This document shows positions 10,183-13,017 of a stretch of 13,017 nt of DNA, piece after piece. This stretch comes from Smittium mucronatum. Taxonomy: Eukaryota > Kickxellomycota > Harpellomycetes > Harpellales > Legeriomycetaceae. The translations under genes and the position numbers were made by a program. Location of the stretch: NCBI GenBank assembly GCA_001953115.1, contig LSSL01004887.1, positions 1 to 13,017 of the forward strand, written 5' to 3'. Each line of letters opens with the position of its first letter. Position 1 is the stretch's first letter. Below the pieces are notes generated by a model. It saw nothing but the letters and a program-made list of their open reading frames with translations. It did not search any database and had not been told where the DNA came from.

Positions 10183-11003
10183 TTTTAAATGGGTAGAGTT
10201 ACAAAAAAAATACTTGATATGTAAATGATTTAAACCGCTAATCTAATATAAAATAATCGCTGAATTGAATTACCTGAGAAATCTAAAATAAGAACTTTTA
10301 CGAATCTCTAAATGGGTATAGATGATGCTTTGCTAGTGTTATTGTAGTGGCATTTTAATTATTAAGTACTATTCAATCTTTCTAAAGCCTTTCTCGACAA
10401 TGAAATTTTCAAGATATCCTCTGTGTTTATTCTAATTGTTGCTGGTTATATAGCCAATATGTGCACATCAAAAAAACTCCCTTTGCTGCAAAAAATCGTT
10501 ATAATAGGCTGATGGTTTGGCAAATAGAAATGAAATAATTGCTTAGGCACTCAAGAGATAAATGCTACGCCTATAAAAGAATGAAAAGTATTTTGTGGCC
10601 AATTGAATCTTAATCAATTTATTAAAGGCCTTCAAATTTTGTCACATAATAGTTGAATACCTTTCCGTGGTTTAGGAGATTAGGCAGTGTACTTTTTGAA
10701 ATTCGCCATACTAAAACTTTACACGTCCTTGTACTATTTTTGGTTGAAAATATCTTAGAATGCCCTCAGTAGTTTGGAGGTGGCGCATCAAGGGTAAAAA
10801 AATCCCGAGAAAGGTTGAACTGATCAGTTCTGTAAAGTATGGAGATTTTCTGTGTAGAGGTTTGGATTTCGTTAATTTGTATCTAAGCAGCTAGAAAGCT
10901 ATTACGGGATAAATATGCTGTTTGGGCCCTGAGCTATTAGAATATTCTATTTTTTACTAGTCTTTTTGGATTAGGTAAAATCAGAAAATCAAAGGTTTTG
11001 GTC
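10183..11003. other. Gene-free stretch upstream of NMA111, with possible transposon relic
   Basis: No intact gene. From about 10,670 the sequence becomes less AT-rich. A plus-strand frame beginning near 10768 stays open for over 40 codons and contains KIPRKVELISSVKYGDFL, faintly like the end of a LINE reverse transcriptase; stops and lost spacing mark it as at best a relic. The rest shows nothing I can name. Confidence 0.45.
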
Positions 11004-11022
11004 GACTTTTGGTTGCTGAAAG

Positions 11023-11047
11023 CGAGCTTAATTCATGGCCGTATGTA
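11023..11047 (+). repeat. Left arm of a 25-bp inverted repeat around MITE copy 2
   Basis: CGAGCTTAATTCATGGC plus eight further bases recurs inverted at 11590-11614 with 24 of 25 identical. Weaker similarity continues outward on the left, from about 11004. The arms are 542 bp apart and enclose the mobile element. Confidence 0.8.
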
Positions 11048-11140
11048 ATATCAGTCAGTTAACCGATTTAAATCAGCTTCTATTTTGGGTGATATTTACT
11101 TTGGTTAATCTTCGCTTTTTCAGAAATTACGCAGCCGGCA

Positions 11141-11161
11141 ACCAGCTGGTTTTTTTTTTTT
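11141..11161. repeat. 10-bp palindrome followed by a T12 run
   Basis: ACCAGCTGGT is a perfect palindrome, and its last T begins a run of twelve T. It resembles a hairpin-plus-U terminator or a Pol III stop, but no gene ends here, so it may be chance. Confidence 0.4.
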
Positions 11162-11334
11162 AATCACGGATTTTGATTGGATGGCAGAATCATTAAAAGC
11201 TATGTGAAAAAACCAGTAGTAAAAAAATGGGCAAGACATAAAATGGATTGTTATCCTTAGCGCTAATGAATTCATCCGCCGGTCTACCAGATACATATCT
11301 AAGGGAGATTTAAGTCTCATCTAACATTTCAGAT

Positions 11335-11543
11335 GGTGTCAGGACTGAAGGCCTACAGGTCATTTCACCTACTGAACCAACCTATTACAAACCAAGATTA
11401 AAAAACAAAAGACCAGTAAAAATAAAGAGCTCCATTGTAATATGAACTTTTTCTAAAAGCAATTAATCGAAAAAATTTAGTGGTCAAAAAGTAGGCGAAA
11501 TGTCTTGGAGGTAGATTGGAAATAGGCTTCCAATCACGTCACC
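11335..11543. mobile_element. Short non-autonomous TIR element (MITE), Mutator-like, copy 2
   Basis: A 209-bp copy of the element at 1446-1637, same orientation, roughly 90% identical by eye apart from an extra 17-bp or so near 11410-11430. Ends again start GGTGTCAGG and, inverted, GGTGACGTG. Flanks ATTTCAGAT (11326-11334) and ATTTCAAAT (11544-11552) match at 8 of 9 positions, a target-site duplication unlike that of copy 1, which shows independent insertion. The block from about 11,455 to 11,510, including the inner GTAGGCGAAATGTCTT, is the best preserved part. No coding capacity. It sits between the arms at 11023 and 11590. Confidence 0.82.
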
Positions 11544-11589
11544 ATTTCAAATACACCATTCAGTATTGCCTCTAGTAGTCTGGATGAGA

Positions 11590-11614
11590 TACATACAGCC
11601 ATGAATTAAGCTCG
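11590..11614 (-). repeat. Right arm of the 25-bp inverted repeat around MITE copy 2
   Basis: The inverted partner of 11023-11047, one mismatch. Looser similarity runs on to about 11634. Read on the minus strand, both arms translate in the same frame to ELNSW-x-YV, so each may be a scrap of one degenerate coding repeat. Confidence 0.8.
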
Positions 11615-11634
11615 ACATCAGTGAAAACAAAGTC

Positions 11635-12915
11635 ACTGAAATCCTTGAGTTGTTCGTTAGAGCCTACTTTTAACAGGATTAGCAAAATGTATACTTGTTT
11701 ATATTATGTCGATTTTTTAACGCAAGGTGCTAAATGATGGAACATACTCCGCCTACATAATATGTACTGATGGTATAAGTATTGCATCAGACTGTATCGA
11801 TTCCGATTCGGTCCCTCTTGTTCAAGATTTTCCCTTATCAGACTTTTTTATCTCCGAATGGTGAGATGCAGCCGCCACATTTAACCTAAGGTAGAGCAGC
11901 ATTGGTGGAATTTTAATATAAATCTCCATTTTTAGATGCATCACTTAAGCCCCAAGACCATGACAAAATATCCCACTATTAAGGACCTGCAGTCCGGTAA
12001 AATAGCTTGAAACATTAAGGATTATAATTTTTATTTTTTCCATTATTTTTTTGGTGCGATATTAATGAAATTAACTTTCTATAATGTTTCATGATATCAA
12101 ATCCCTGTTATATTCATATTTTGTATATTTACGAAAAATCTCGCTAATAAGAAAGGTTTTAAGATTCTTAATTTAATGAGGCGATAAAAAAAATCGATGA
12201 AGGGTTATAAAATAAGGAAATTTTTTCTATCTTCTTTATATATAAGTGACTTTTTTAAAGGAATTGTGTTGTTTCGTTTGATCTATTGAATAACTAATAT
12301 TTTTATTGTTAAAGGTGTGTCTAAAGCCCGTAAATTATTAATTGAAAATATATGAGATGGTATTCAACGATTTCTTATGCAATTTTATAGATAATATACT
12401 TCATATTTTTGAATATTTACATCTTATTTAACTTCTTATCTACTATTGTAAATCACTCTGATTTGATTGATTTATACTAATCCATTTTCCAATTTCAAGC
12501 AGCCATCCAATATTAAATTAATTTGTCAAAGTAAAAATAAAAGCTACATAAATATTGGTCATGAAAATGGCACGAAGTGGTCACTGGCGACGAAATAAAT
12601 AATGCAACATAGTATTTTATAACAATTTCAGAGAAAAAAAACAACTAGTATATATACTGAAGAAATTATACTAATTTTTTTGTGAATTATTTAGAAAAAG
12701 AATTAATTTAGCCCACATATCAAATAAAAAAACTCTTTGGAAAACTCAAAAAAATATTTTTTCTTGATTTATAAAATTAACCATTTTTTAGATATTTTAT
12801 ATGGTGATTAGATCATAGTTTTAATTTGGATTTAAACAATTAATATTGATAATTAAAAAAGATTATAACACCAAAGTAAGAAGCTTTCCACTTTTCAAAT
12901 AAAAATGTGTAAATT
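11635..12915. other. Gene-free stretch at the right side
   Basis: From 11,635 to about 11,960 base composition is mixed, like the DNA around the element, with many stops in all frames and possibly decayed repeat. From about 12,000 on it is very AT-rich, with no coding, tRNA or other recognisable signal. Confidence 0.5.
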
Positions 12916-12932
12916 TTATTATTATTATTATT
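12916..12932. repeat. (TTA)n microsatellite
   Basis: About five TTA units in a row within AT-rich DNA. Confidence 0.8.
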
Positions 12933-12980
12933 TTTCATAAAAAATTACTAAAGAAACTATACACATTTGGCTCTTTAATG

Positions 12981-12985
<5 letters not shown>

Positions 12986-13017
<32 letters not shown>
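12986..13017. repeat. (AT)16 microsatellite at the window edge
   Basis: Thirty-two bases of perfect AT alternation reach the last base of the window, so the full length is unknown. Such tracts often break assemblies, and this may be a contig end. Confidence 0.92.

Noticed and set aside
11141..11161. Rho-independent terminator
   Set aside because: The palindrome plus T run has the right look, but the window is eukaryotic and no gene ends there.
11120..11320. 66-codon minus-strand open frame
   Set aside because: It ends by reading through the T12 run as poly-Lys and lies in a repeat-rich region. Considered a chance frame or repeat relic.

Overview
The window looks like nuclear DNA from an AT-rich fungal genome. 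The best evidence is a spliced gene for an Nma111-type HtrA protease: two trypsin-like domains plus PDZ domains, the fungal nuclear architecture. Its single 76-bp intron has a fungal-style GCTAAT branch site. A second gene start, from the Gpr1/Fun34/YaaH acetate/ammonium transporter family, also fits a fungus. Low gene density and strong AT bias could suit an early-diverging lineage, but nothing in the sequence fixes the clade.

Layout. 1-128 (minus): first exon or first codons of the transporter, cut by the left edge, with a plausible TATA box at 272-280. 129-6758: a gene-poor stretch of about 6.6 kb. It contains a 192-bp mobile element with terminal inverted repeats and 9-bp target-site duplications (1446-1637), a C/G-rich island with G-quadruplex potential next to a perfect palindrome (4501-4540), and simple repeats. 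6759-10104 (minus): NMA111, two exons, 1089 residues. 10105-13017: a second gene-poor stretch of about 2.9 kb. It contains a second copy of the same element (11335-11543), lying between two arms of a 25-bp inverted repeat, then AT-rich DNA ending in an (AT)n microsatellite that runs off the right edge.

The two genes share a strand but lie more than 6 kb apart, so nothing suggests joint regulation. The most novel item is the pair of short non-autonomous elements flanking the protease gene: about 90% alike by eye, same orientation, each with its own 9-bp flanking duplication, as expected for Mutator-like transposition. No CRISPR array, tRNA, rRNA or bacterial-type operon was seen. I found no convincing new multi-gene system.
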